Part shown: piece by piece, positions 16,853 through 24,359 of the stretch
Layout: every line of letters begins with the position of its first letter
Position numbering within the stretch: position 1 is the first letter of the stretch
Source: Lachnospiraceae bacterium
GTDB taxonomy: Bacteria; Bacillota; Clostridia; Lachnospirales; Lachnospiraceae
Direction: 5' to 3'
NCBI GenBank assembly: GCA_021203145.1
Contig: JAJQBS010000075.1
Span: 1-37,861 of the forward strand
Length of the DNA stretch: 37,861 bases
Position numbers and translations under genes: made by a program
Notes under the pieces: generated by a model
What the model was told of the DNA's origin: nothing
Seen by the model: the letters and a program-made list of their open reading frames with translations, nothing else
Database searches by the model: none

Positions 16853-17734
16853 ATGAAAATCACAGAATTATTTGAACAGGGTGAGTTTGTAGTCACAGCG
16901 GAAGTCGGACCGCCCAAGGGGTGTCACATTGAAAATCTGCTGGAGGAGGCAAAAACCTATTTAAGCGGCATCTCAGCGGTCAATGTAACAGACAATCAGT
17001 CGTCCGTCATGCGCCTTGGCTCTCTGGCTACCTGCAAAGCTCTGAAGGATGAAGGGCTGAACCCGATCTTCCAGATCACCTGCCGCGACCGCAACCGGAT
17101 CGCGCTGCAGTCGGATCTTTTAAGCGCGGCCATGCTCGGGATTGAGAACGTACTGCTGCTGACCGGCGATCACACGAAGATGGGCGACCATCCGCAGGCA
17201 AAGCCGGTTTTCGACCTGGATTCCGTTTCGCTGCTTCACACCGCGAAGCTGCTGGAAGAGGGTGTAGACCTCGGCGGCAACAAGCTGGTCGGTGAACCGC
17301 CAAAATTTGCCAAGGGCGCGGTGGTGTCCCCCTGCAGCGACTCGGTAGACGCACAGCTCGCCAAGATGGAGCGCAAGGTAGCCGCCGGAGCGGACTATTT
17401 CCAGACACAGGCGGTCTATGAGCCGGAAAAATTTATCAAATTCATGGAGAAAGCGAAGCAGTTTGGCAAGCCAGTCCAGTTGGGCATCGTCATCCCGAAA
17501 TCCGCGGGCATGGCGAAGTACATGAACGACAACGTGGCCGGCATCCATGTGCCGCAGGAGATGCTTGATGAGCTCCGCGCAGACAAGGAAAAGACCAAGG
17601 CCGGCATCACAGGCGTAGAGATTGCGGCGCGCATCATCAAAGAGTGCAGGCCGTACTGCCAGGGCGTCCATATCATGGCACTGGGCTGGGAATCCAAGGT
17701 TCCGGCTCTGTTGGAACAGGCCGGGATTTGTTAG
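16853..17734 (+). CDS. metF: Methylene-THF reductase, catalytic subunit
   Basis: A 293-residue flavoprotein barrel that reduces 5,10-methylene-THF to 5-methyl-THF, the methyl donor for AcsE. Typical stretches are VTAEVGPPKG at the N-terminus, VTDNQSS, LLLTGDHT (flavin and folate site) and DYFQTQAVY. It is the short bacterial form without a regulatory domain. I chose the ATG at 16853, with AGGAG at 16840-16844, over the GTG at 16844, which overlaps that site. Together with the two upstream genes it makes a three-gene NADH-dependent reductase of the Acetobacterium/Blautia kind. A strong terminator follows at 17937. Confidence 0.95.
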   Translation: MKITELFEQGEFVVTAEVGPPKGCHIENLLEEAKTYLSGISAVNVTDNQSSVMRLGSLATCKALKDEGLNPIFQITCRDRNRIALQSDLLSAAMLGIENVLLLTGDHTKMGDHPQAKPVFDLDSVSLLHTAKLLEEGVDLGGNKLVGEPPKFAKGAVVSPCSDSVDAQLAKMERKVAAGADYFQTQAVYEPEKFIKFMEKAKQFGKPVQLGIVIPKSAGMAKYMNDNVAGIHVPQEMLDELRADKEKTKAGITGVEIAARIIKECRPYCQGVHIMALGWESKVPALLEQAGIC

Positions 17735-17936
17735 GGGTTGAGTTTTTTGAAAGTTGCTATTAAAGAATTATATTTTGCTGTATTGACTTTCAAACAGGAG
17801 ACGTATATTATTAATCAATAGAAGCGATGCTTCTTCGGGGCGTTTGTCAGAAGTGCCCGCCTGAATAAAAACTGAAGAAATTGTGAGGGGTTCGTCAGAT
17901 GTACCTGTCCAAAAAAAGCTGAAGATATTGTTATTT

Positions 17937-17962
17937 AAGGGAACGTCTTCGTTCCCTTTTTT
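17937..17962 (+). terminator. Rho-independent terminator of the metF operon
   Basis: AAGGGAACG (17937-17945) pairs perfectly with CGTTCCCTT (17950-17958) around TCTT, followed by a T-run. It ends the rnfC2-metV-metF unit. The 200 bases between metF and this hairpin hold no gene that I can support. Confidence 0.92.
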
Positions 17963-18068
17963 CTTAGAATTAATGTATTTAGGATTACGTTATATATTGG
18001 GAATCCAACTTGATTAATTTTCTGAAAGAGCTGGATTTAGCGAGCTGACAGGAAGGAAAGGAATTATT

Positions 18069-18704
18069 ATGGAAGTAGCTTACAACAAGGATAATAAAGA
18101 ACGCATTCCATTTGAACATTACCTTGCCGAATATAAAAGTGCAGACCCGCAGGAGATTTGCGCGCGGACAGAAATTCAGTACAACGGGGAAGGAAGCTAT
18201 TTCTGTCTGAAATTTCTCGGCAAAGTGTACCACATAGGATATCCAGATTTTTCCATAACTCCGGAGGCAGGAGAGGGACAGTATTTTCCGTTGCTGTCAA
18301 TAAGTGCGGCTCGAACGCTTGTCATTCGCTATATACTTGAGGGCTGCAGGGCTGAGAGTACAGGAAAATACCTGACCTACCGCGAGGTACCATGGGGTGA
18401 GGTGTACTATCGCCAGTTCAATGGGAGATGTATGATGCGGCTGGCGTATTCGTACGGAAACCACCTGGACGCGTTTTGCAGCGCTATGGAAAAACTGGGA
18501 GCGCACTCCATTAATGCCGGAGATGCCGGATATGAGATAGAAGTATTTGACGGTTACTTCATTCGCTTCCAGCTCTGGGGCGGTGACGAGGAATTTCCGC
18601 CATCCTCACAGATTCTGTTCAGCGACAATTTCGCGGCGGCTTTTCATGCGGAAGATCTGGTGGTGGCCTGTGATGTCATCATCAGTGCTATGAAGGCTGT
18701 ATAG
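18069..18704 (+). CDS. DUF3786 protein of unknown function
   Basis: A 211-residue soluble protein of the DUF3786 family, recognised from its overall pattern (FLGKVYHIGYPDF, a central YFPLLSISAARTLVIRYI-type helix, then VEVFDGYFIRFQLWGGDEEFPPS-like end). It has no signal peptide, membrane segment or metal-binding cysteine cluster. In my knowledge this family recurs in acetogens and other anaerobes with corrinoid or CODH systems, but no reaction is known. Here it stands alone between the metF terminator and the fchA promoter, with an AAGGAAAGGA site before its ATG. The location suggests a service role in one-carbon metabolism; I cannot say which. Confidence 0.75.
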   Translation: MEVAYNKDNKERIPFEHYLAEYKSADPQEICARTEIQYNGEGSYFCLKFLGKVYHIGYPDFSITPEAGEGQYFPLLSISAARTLVIRYILEGCRAESTGKYLTYREVPWGEVYYRQFNGRCMMRLAYSYGNHLDAFCSAMEKLGAHSINAGDAGYEIEVFDGYFIRFQLWGGDEEFPPSSQILFSDNFAAAFHAEDLVVACDVIISAMKAV

Positions 18705-18822
18705 AAAACTAAAATTGAGGCAGGGCGTTCGTAATCGCATCGGCCCGGAGCGATGGGCTGAAACCCATAATGGGGCTGTTTTAAGCGGCTGTTTTAAGGG
18801 TTGTTTTTGGCAGACATTTTCC

Positions 18823-18851
18823 TTGACAAGCCTCAGGGGTCAGCTTATAAT
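18823..18851 (+). promoter_or_regulatory. Consensus promoter for fchA-folD
   Basis: Perfect TTGACA (18823-18828) and perfect TATAAT (18846-18851) with a 17-bp spacer. This is one of the two best promoters in the window, implying strong expression of the leader and fchA. The region 18705-18822 before it holds only weak inverted repeats. Confidence 0.9.
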
Positions 18852-19021
18852 TTGGCTGATGTGATTAAGAAAAGCAGCGCCAATGGGAATTGTGCCTCGC
18901 ACAATGGCGTGGCCTGTGTACAAATCAAATAGTATAAGCACATACTCCGATTGCAGATTATGGCTTATGATTATATGGCCAACTTGTTCAGTTATATGTG
19001 CGGATCGGAGCACAAAAGGAG
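18852..19021 (+). promoter_or_regulatory. Structured 5' leader of fchA
   Basis: About 165 bases separate the promoter from the fchA ribosome binding site. It contains ATTGTGC-CTC-GCACAAT, flanked by further pairs (TTGGC with GCCAA, CGCC with GGCG), and a longer-range pair CTCCGAT/ATCGGAG ending shortly before AAAGGAGG. It does not match the folate riboswitch classes I know. Its length and pairing suggest regulation of translation or stability. Confidence 0.4.
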
Positions 19022-19027
19022 GACAAA

Positions 19028-19660
19028 ATGGGATTTTCAACCGTACCTTGCAATGAATTTGTAGAAGTGCTTGCATCCAAAGCGCCGGTACCGGGCGGCG
19101 GAGGTGCTTCGGCTCTGGTGGGCGCGGTAGGGACTGCGCTCGGCAACATGGTCGGTAGCCTGACCGTAGGGAAGAAAAAGTATGCTGACGTCGAGGACGA
19201 AATGTGGGAGCTGAAGAAAAAGTGCGATAAGCTTCAGGCAGAGCTTCTGACACTTGTGGAAAAAGACGCCGAGGTGTTTGAGCCGCTCTCAAAGGCCTAT
19301 GGCATGCCGCGTGCGACCGAAGAGGAGAAAGCAGAGAAGGCGCGCGTCATGGAAATCGTATTGAAAGATGCCTGCTCCGTTCCGATGGAGATCATGGAGA
19401 AATGCTGCGAGGCGATAGAACTGATCAAAGAGTTTGCTGCGAAGGGTTCCGCCCTGGCTATCAGCGACGCGGGCGTGGGCGCAGTATTTTGCAAGGCAGC
19501 GCTGCAGGGTGCGAGCCTGAACGTGTACATCAACACGAAATCCATGAAAAACCGGGAATACGCGGAAGAACTGAACGCGAAGGCAGACGCGATGCTTGCG
19601 AAATATCCGGCGATGGCGGACGAAATCTACGAGAGCGTGCTGGCGAGACTAAAGGGCTGA
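19028..19660 (+). CDS. fchA: Methenyl-THF cyclohydrolase (cyclodeaminase family)
   Basis: A 210-residue all-helical protein of the formiminotransferase-cyclodeaminase family. It interconverts formyl-THF and methenyl-THF, the second THF-bound step of the methyl branch. The N-terminal VPGGGGASAL loop and the later SDAGVGA motif are typical for the folate site. The ATG at 19028 follows AAAGGAGGACAAA; the frame opens 30 bases earlier but without a site or family similarity. folD follows 121 bp later. Because FolD here seems to lack cyclohydrolase residues, this gene is probably the only source of that activity in the cluster. Confidence 0.93.
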   Translation: MGFSTVPCNEFVEVLASKAPVPGGGGASALVGAVGTALGNMVGSLTVGKKKYADVEDEMWELKKKCDKLQAELLTLVEKDAEVFEPLSKAYGMPRATEEEKAEKARVMEIVLKDACSVPMEIMEKCCEAIELIKEFAAKGSALAISDAGVGAVFCKAALQGASLNVYINTKSMKNREYAEELNAKADAMLAKYPAMADEIYESVLARLKG

Positions 19661-19781
19661 TAGAGAAAAACCGAAATCGAAACGACAGAACGAAAATACG
19701 AATTAACAGGTTTCCAAAAGCTGAGGCAGAACAGGCTTTCCTGGAAAATAATGGAAACACATTTTTACGGAGGTAATCATC

Positions 19782-20636
19782 ATGGCAAAACAGCTTCTCG
19801 GAAAAGAAGTAACGGCTGCTCTGAATGAGCGGATTAAGGCAAAAGTAGCGCAGCTCGCGGAAAAAGGAATCCAGCCGACGCTTGGAATCATCCGCGTGGG
19901 AGAAAACGAGAGCGATCTTTCTTATGAAAGAGGTGCGACAAAGCGCTGCCAGACGCTTGGCGTGGCCTGTGAGAAAATTCTGCTCCCGGCAGATGTTTCT
20001 CAGGATGAGCTTTTAAAGGTGATCGACGAGGTCAACAAAAATGATGCGATTCACGGCGTGCTTCTGTTCCGCCCGCTTCCGAAGCATCTGGATCAGAACG
20101 TGATTGAGAATGCGCTTGACCCGGCGAAGGACGTGGACTGCATGACAGACGGCTCCATGTCGGGCGTCTTCACCGGCAAGGCGATCGGCTATCCGCCGTG
20201 TACACCGCAGGCCTGCATGGAGATTCTGGATCATTACGGCATTGACTGCACCGGCAAGAAGGCAGTTGTCATCGGCAGAAGTCTCGTGGTAGGCAAGCCG
20301 GCCGCGATGATGCTGATTAAGAAAAACGCGACCGTCACGATTTGCCACACCAGGACCGTGGATATGCCGTCAGTGGCAAGAGAAGCGGATATCATCGTTG
20401 TAGCGGCCGGACGCGCGGGCGTGGTAGGCGCGGAGTATGTGAAGCCGGGCCAGGTCATCATTGACGTTGGCATCAATGTAAATGCAGAAGGCAAGCTCTG
20501 CGGCGACGTCGATTATGCGGCAGTAGAGCCAATCGTCGACGCCATCACCCCGGTTCCGGGCGGCGTCGGCAGTGTGACGACCTCCGTGTTGGTGAGCCAT
20601 GTCGTAGAGGCAGCGGCAAAAAAAGCCGGGATCTGA
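19782..20636 (+). CDS. folD: Methylene-THF dehydrogenase, FolD family, probably without cyclohydrolase activity
   Basis: A 284-residue FolD homologue with the usual two domains: folate site N-terminal, NAD(P) Rossmann domain with VIGRSLVVGKP and the C-terminal PGGVGSVTT. In ordinary bifunctional FolD a Tyr-x3-Lys pair (Lys56 in the human enzyme) and a Gln in VQLPLP (Gln100) run the cyclohydrolase step. Here the lysine position is A52 (Y48-ERG-A52), and the glutamine is Phe (LFRPLP). The aspartate of KDVD is kept. These two losses predict a dehydrogenase only, with FchA upstream doing the hydrolysis. A CGGAGG site precedes the ATG. No terminator is obvious after it; the next promoter starts at 20700. 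Confidence 0.93.
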   Translation: MAKQLLGKEVTAALNERIKAKVAQLAEKGIQPTLGIIRVGENESDLSYERGATKRCQTLGVACEKILLPADVSQDELLKVIDEVNKNDAIHGVLLFRPLPKHLDQNVIENALDPAKDVDCMTDGSMSGVFTGKAIGYPPCTPQACMEILDHYGIDCTGKKAVVIGRSLVVGKPAAMMLIKKNATVTICHTRTVDMPSVAREADIIVVAAGRAGVVGAEYVKPGQVIIDVGINVNAEGKLCGDVDYAAVEPIVDAITPVPGGVGSVTTSVLVSHVVEAAAKKAGI

Positions 20637-20699
20637 AAACCTCAAAAGCCGGGGTGCTCAAAAGCCGGAATCTGAAAATTTCAAAATTTCAAAAACCGG

Positions 20700-20728
20700 T
20701 TGACGCACCCGTGTAATTATGCTATAGT
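20700..20728 (+). promoter_or_regulatory. Promoter of the cobalamin riboswitch transcript
   Basis: TTGACG (20700-20705) and TATAGT (20723-20728) with a 17-bp spacer. Transcription would begin about 20735, some 20 bases before the riboswitch. It starts only 64 bp after the folD stop codon. Confidence 0.75.
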
Positions 20729-20754
20729 CTTAGCGTGTAATTCAAAATTGCCAC

Positions 20755-20920
20755 GTCAAGTGCAGCCCCATGGGGCTGAAGAGGGAATCAGGTGAGAGGC
20801 CTGAGCGATCCGGTCACTGTATACAGGGAGTGAGATCTCATTGAATCCATTGCGTACCCGATCTGACAGCGTGAGAAGGAGAGATTGAGCATTGATCTGT
20901 GAGCCAGGAAACCTGCTTGG
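20755..20920 (+). promoter_or_regulatory. Cobalamin riboswitch
   Basis: The stretch carries the conserved elements of the cobalamin aptamer in order: AAGAGGGAATCAGGTGAGAG with the paired GCCTGA, then CCGGTCACTGTATACAGGGAGTGA (receptor core), a variable arm, and GAGCCAGGAAACCTGC (the hallmark 3' core, 20901-20916). Such RNAs bind adenosyl- or other cobalamins and usually switch off uptake or synthesis genes, or here perhaps a corrinoid-related function. Its edges are estimated. No gene for B12 transport or synthesis follows; the next coding sequence is spoIVA at 21476, beyond a strong terminator. Confidence 0.93.
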
Positions 20921-21157
20921 TGTGAGAGAAGAGCTTCCGAGTAAAGCTGAACACTCCGCCGCAGCCATTGTTTTTGTACAGGCTGTTGTCGCTTGTGATG
21001 GGGAAACAGGCACATGAAAATAAAAGGAATGTTGTCTCGAGGCAATGGGCAATACACAAATACCTCCTTGTGTCAGAAGGATTTCCGGTGCTCCGCAATC
21101 ATCGGGATTCTTTTGAGACACGTACAGATGACGTTCCGCAAGCTGATCTGTACGAAC
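20921..21157 (+). other. Possible non-coding RNA between the riboswitch and its terminator
   Basis: About 235 bases with no convincing reading frame; short frames starting near 20968 and 21014 lack recognisable protein character and good start sites. Structure is present: TGTCTC (21033-21038) can pair with GAGACA (21115-21120), ACACAA with TTGTGT near 21055-21074, and CGTACAGAT (21121-21129) pairs perfectly with ATCTGTACG (21146-21154). The segment may be the body of a B12-controlled regulatory RNA, or the remains of an expression platform. Confidence 0.4.
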
Positions 21158-21209
21158 GGCACAATCTTCCAGGGGCAGTCCGCAATGCCCTGGAGATTGT
21201 GCCTTTTTT
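21158..21209 (+). terminator. Strong rho-independent terminator of the riboswitch transcript
   Basis: GGCACAATCT and CCAGGG on the left (21158-21174, one bulged T) pair with CCCTGG and AGATTGTGCC on the right (21188-21203), a 16-bp stem followed by six T. It is about 240 bases behind the riboswitch, longer than a usual expression platform. Confidence 0.92.
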
Positions 21210-21216
21210 ATGATGC

Positions 21217-21303
21217 CCTGAGCCGGGTAAGGAATTTTGCGGCTAAAGCCGCACCCGGCTCGCGCAGGCGGATAGGGGAGAAAGGCGTTCCCCTATCCGA
21301 TTG
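21217..21303 (+). repeat. Dispersed palindromic element, copy 2 of 3
   Basis: GCGGCTAAAGCCGC hairpin, a CGCGCAGGCGGATA link and a hairpin of GGATAGGGG with CCCCTATCC, ending CGATTGATG. Its end matches copy 1 at 11806-11890 closely. Confidence 0.8.
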
Positions 21304-21390
21304 ATGCACAGGGCAGCGTAGAGGATTTTTTCGGCTGATGCCGGACGCAGCCCGCGCGGCGGATAGGGGCGAGGACTCCCCTATCCGATT
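21304..21390 (+). repeat. Dispersed palindromic element, copy 3 of 3
   Basis: Directly behind copy 2. CGGCTGATGCCGG, then CCCGCGCGGCGGATAGGGG and the matching CCCCTATCCG. Closest to copy 1 in the central link. Confidence 0.8.
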
Positions 21391-21394
21391 TTTA

Positions 21395-21423
21395 TCATAT
21401 TAGAACAGCTCTTTGCATATATT
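21395..21423 (+). promoter_or_regulatory. Possible sigma-E promoter of spoIVA
   Basis: TCATATT (21395-21401) and CATATATT (21416-21423) lie 14 bp apart, which resembles the mother-cell sigma-E pattern. spoIVA belongs to the sigma-E regulon in Bacillus and clostridia, which supports the call. Confidence 0.5.
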
Positions 21424-21475
21424 GAAGCAGTGGAGCCCACCAGTTGGGCTGCGAATATAGGCAGGGGGTCTTTTT

Positions 21476-22951
21476 ATGGAAACATTCGATTTGTACAGAG
21501 ATATCCGCACGCGGACAAACGGAGAGATCTACATAGGAGTTGTGGGCCCCGTGCGGACTGGAAAGTCTACCTTTGTAAGAAAATTTGCGGAACAGGTCGT
21601 TCTACCTTCCATGGATGAGCAGGCGCAGAAAGCAGCAAGAGATGAGCTGCCGGCGAGTGCCTCCGGGAAGATGGTCACAACGGTCGAACCAAAATTCATT
21701 CCGAAAAAGGCCGTTTCGATCCCGGTCGGAGATGAGAGCTCGATGGCTGTCCGCCTTGTAGACTGCGTGGGATTTCTTGTGCCGGGGGTGGAAGGCACTG
21801 TGGAGGATGGAAAAGCCCGGATGGTAAAAACACCGTGGAGCCAAAATCCGGTCCCGTTCGAAGAGGCTGCCAGGATGGGTACGCAGAAGGTCATCACCGA
21901 TCACGCGACTGTCGGACTCGTGATAACTACGGATGGAAGCTTTGGAGACCTGCCGCGGGAGAGCTTTCTGGACGCTGAAAAAGAGGCAATTGACCAGCTG
22001 CGGCAGATCGGCAAGCCATTTCTTGTAATTCTAAATTCCGCAAGACCTCGTTCCGAGGAGGCAAAAGCCGTTTCAGAGAAGATATCGGCGGCATACGGCG
22101 TACACGCGGTGACCCTGAACTGCGAACAAATCGGATTTGAAGATATTCAGATGCTGCTGGAACAATTCCTGCTTGAGTTTCCGCTTACCAGAGTCACCTT
22201 CCAGATACCGAAGTGGGTAGAAATCCTTGATGGGAAACACTGGCTGAAGCAGTCGCTGTTTGAGTCAGTGAAAAAGGCCATGCAGAACCTGCGCTCCGTG
22301 CGCGATATCGCAAGGAGGGAACCGGATTTTACAATAGAGAATCAGTATGTGAAAAAAACAATGCTGGAGGGGACGAATCTGATGGACGGAAGTGCGCAGG
22401 TCCAGATATCCCTGATCGATTCCCTTTACTATGAAATCTTAAGCGAAATGACCGGCGCGAATATCAGCAGTGAATATCAGCTGATTTCCATGGTCAGTGA
22501 GATGGCAGCAAAGAAAAAAGAATACGATACCGTCGCGGAGGCTCTTGACGCTGTCCGCCGCACCGGTTATGGGGCAATCGCGCCGGGAAAAGAGGAGATT
22601 GTGATGAAGGATCCTGTGATTATCCGGCAGGGGAACCGCTATGGAGTAAAAATCGCCGCCGAAGCGCCGTCCATCCACCTGATCCGCGCGGATGTGACGA
22701 CAGAGGTATCACCGGTCGTAGGCAGCGAAGAACAGGCAAAGGATCTGGTTTCCTATATCAGTGAAAATGAAAAGACGGAAGAGGGCGCCTGGAGTACCCT
22801 TATTTTTGGAAAATCAATTGAGCAGCTCGTCGAAGAAGGGATCCGCGCGAAGCTGTCTTCTGTGAATGAGGAATGTCAGACAAAGCTTCAAAATGCCATG
22901 AGACGGATCCTGAATGAATCAAAAGGGAAAATAATATTTATAATAATTTAA
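21476..22951 (+). CDS. spoIVA: Stage IV sporulation protein A, spore coat ATPase
   Basis: A 491-residue protein, nearly the same length as in Bacillus (492). It has a Walker A motif GPVRTGKST at residues 24-32 and the N-terminal pattern METFDLYRDI seen throughout the family. SpoIVA polymerises, using ATP, on the mother-cell side of the forespore to anchor the coat. The ATG at 21476 is preceded by AGGGGG. The upstream DNA contains a candidate sigma-E promoter. This gene shows that the organism belongs to a spore-forming lineage. Nothing ties it functionally to the acetyl-CoA genes. Confidence 0.97.
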   Translation: METFDLYRDIRTRTNGEIYIGVVGPVRTGKSTFVRKFAEQVVLPSMDEQAQKAARDELPASASGKMVTTVEPKFIPKKAVSIPVGDESSMAVRLVDCVGFLVPGVEGTVEDGKARMVKTPWSQNPVPFEEAARMGTQKVITDHATVGLVITTDGSFGDLPRESFLDAEKEAIDQLRQIGKPFLVILNSARPRSEEAKAVSEKISAAYGVHAVTLNCEQIGFEDIQMLLEQFLLEFPLTRVTFQIPKWVEILDGKHWLKQSLFESVKKAMQNLRSVRDIARREPDFTIENQYVKKTMLEGTNLMDGSAQVQISLIDSLYYEILSEMTGANISSEYQLISMVSEMAAKKKEYDTVAEALDAVRRTGYGAIAPGKEEIVMKDPVIIRQGNRYGVKIAAEAPSIHLIRADVTTEVSPVVGSEEQAKDLVSYISENEKTEEGAWSTLIFGKSIEQLVEEGIRAKLSSVNEECQTKLQNAMRRILNESKGKIIFIII

Positions 22952-22960
22952 GAATAGCGA

Positions 22961-22989
22961 TTGACATTTTAAAAAAAATAGCATATAAT
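22961..22989 (+). promoter_or_regulatory. Consensus promoter for the cell-wall hydrolase gene
   Basis: TTGACA (22961-22966), 17-bp A/T-rich spacer, TATAAT (22984-22989): both hexamers perfect. A leader of about 105 bases follows before the ATG at 23101. A vegetative promoter suggests that the product is not limited to spores. Confidence 0.9.
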
Positions 22990-23100
22990 GTGAATAAATT
23001 ATTACAAATTATTAAAGATTGGTTTAGAAAGTACCTATATCATTGAAAGAAGTTTTGGAATGAATGATTCCGTTTACAGAAGATTAGTGAGGAAGAACGC

Positions 23101-24345
23101 ATGGCAGATCAAGACATCGGAAGGAAAAAACTGATATTGGCGGGATTTCTTTTCATCCTGATGTTTTTCTGTGTTCAGGTGAAGGCAGACGCGGCCTGGA
23201 CGCAGAATTCTGACGGTACCTATTCCTGGTACACCAGCAGTGGGAAGCTTGCGAAAAGCAAATGGATCAAAAGCAAATACTATGTAGATGCCGACGGCAT
23301 CCGCGTAACCGGCCTGCAGAAGATCGGGAACAAATATTACTATTTCAATAAGTCAACCGGCGAACTGATCTGCGGCTCCTGGATTAAGTCGGGAAGCAAG
23401 TATTATTACGCAAGAAAGAACGGCGGCGCGCTGTATACCAGCTGTAAAAAGAAGATCGGCGGATATTATTATTACTTTAACGCGAAGGGCGTCCGGCAGA
23501 CCGGGAAGAAAACGATCAATGGAAATACCTATTACTTCTCAAAATCGACTGCCCGGATGGTGACAGGCAAATGGGTGCGCATCAGCAAGAAATATTATTA
23601 TTTCGGCAGCGATGGAGTGATGGCCAAGAGCACCTGGGTCGGGCTGTACTATGTCAACGGCAACGGAGTGCGCGTAAAGAACACCTGGGTAGGGAAAAAG
23701 TATCTTGGCAGTGATGGCAAATGTGTTTCCGGCCTGCAGGAGATCGACGGCAATTATTATTACTTCAATACCAAGACCTACAAGAAGGTCACCAATAAAA
23801 CACTCACGATCGGCCTGTATACCTATGTTTTTGGCAGCGATGGCGTCGGTACTCTGACCCTTGTGAATGGCAGGGAGCTCGCTTCCGTCTCTGTGGAGGA
23901 GACCTACTATACGGATGACATCGTGGATGACGAGACACTGCTTGCGGCGATTATTTATTGCGAGGCTGGAAATCAGTCCTATACCGGGCAGCTGGCGGTC
24001 GGCATCGTGATTCTGAACCGCTTAAACAGCAGTTCGTTTGCAGCGTCAACTCTGCGCGAGGTGATTTATTCAACCAGTCAGTTTGAACCCGCGAGGAACG
24101 GGCGGCTGACGAGCGCTCTTTCCGGCTCGATCACTGTGAGCTCCAGCTGCAAGAAAGCGGCCGCCAAGCTGATGACCCTGAATGAAAAATATAAAACCGG
24201 AAAGACGCCGACACTGACGGTGGACGGCGAGAAGGTGAAATTTACATACCTGTTTTTCATGACGCCTGCCGCATATACCAGACTGGGCCTGACTGCGACC
24301 TACCTTACCATCGGCGACCATGTATTCTTTAAGACATGGGCATAA
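23101..24345 (+). CDS. Secreted cell-wall hydrolase: wall-binding repeats plus SleB-type catalytic domain
   Basis: A 414-residue exported protein. Residues 1-32 are a signal peptide (RKK, then a hydrophobic core, cleavage near ADA-AW). Residues about 33-260 are tandem aromatic wall-binding repeats of the choline-binding type (patterns like W...YYVDADG, YYYFN, GWV). The C-terminal part (about 275-414) is a SleB/hydrolase-2 domain with E288 in YCEAGNQ, GQLAVGIVILNR and the ending DHVFFK. SleB enzymes are lytic transglycosylases acting on cortex or wall peptidoglycan. A vegetative-type promoter and the wall-binding repeats suggest a role in growing cells, though a germination role is possible. 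A terminator follows at 24546. Confidence 0.9.
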   Translation: MADQDIGRKKLILAGFLFILMFFCVQVKADAAWTQNSDGTYSWYTSSGKLAKSKWIKSKYYVDADGIRVTGLQKIGNKYYYFNKSTGELICGSWIKSGSKYYYARKNGGALYTSCKKKIGGYYYYFNAKGVRQTGKKTINGNTYYFSKSTARMVTGKWVRISKKYYYFGSDGVMAKSTWVGLYYVNGNGVRVKNTWVGKKYLGSDGKCVSGLQEIDGNYYYFNTKTYKKVTNKTLTIGLYTYVFGSDGVGTLTLVNGRELASVSVEETYYTDDIVDDETLLAAIIYCEAGNQSYTGQLAVGIVILNRLNSSSFAASTLREVIYSTSQFEPARNGRLTSALSGSITVSSSCKKAAAKLMTLNEKYKTGKTPTLTVDGEKVKFTYLFFMTPAAYTRLGLTATYLTIGDHVFFKTWA

Positions 24346-24359
24346 TGAGAACTGGTATT

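Noticed and set aside
18852..19021. Tetrahydrofolate riboswitch before fchA
   Set aside because: The paired elements and conserved loops of the known THF aptamers are not found; kept only as an unassigned leader.
20968..21304. Short proteins of 81 and 96 residues behind the cobalamin riboswitch
   Set aside because: Poor start sites, composition unlike neighbouring genes, and both run through the terminator hairpin.
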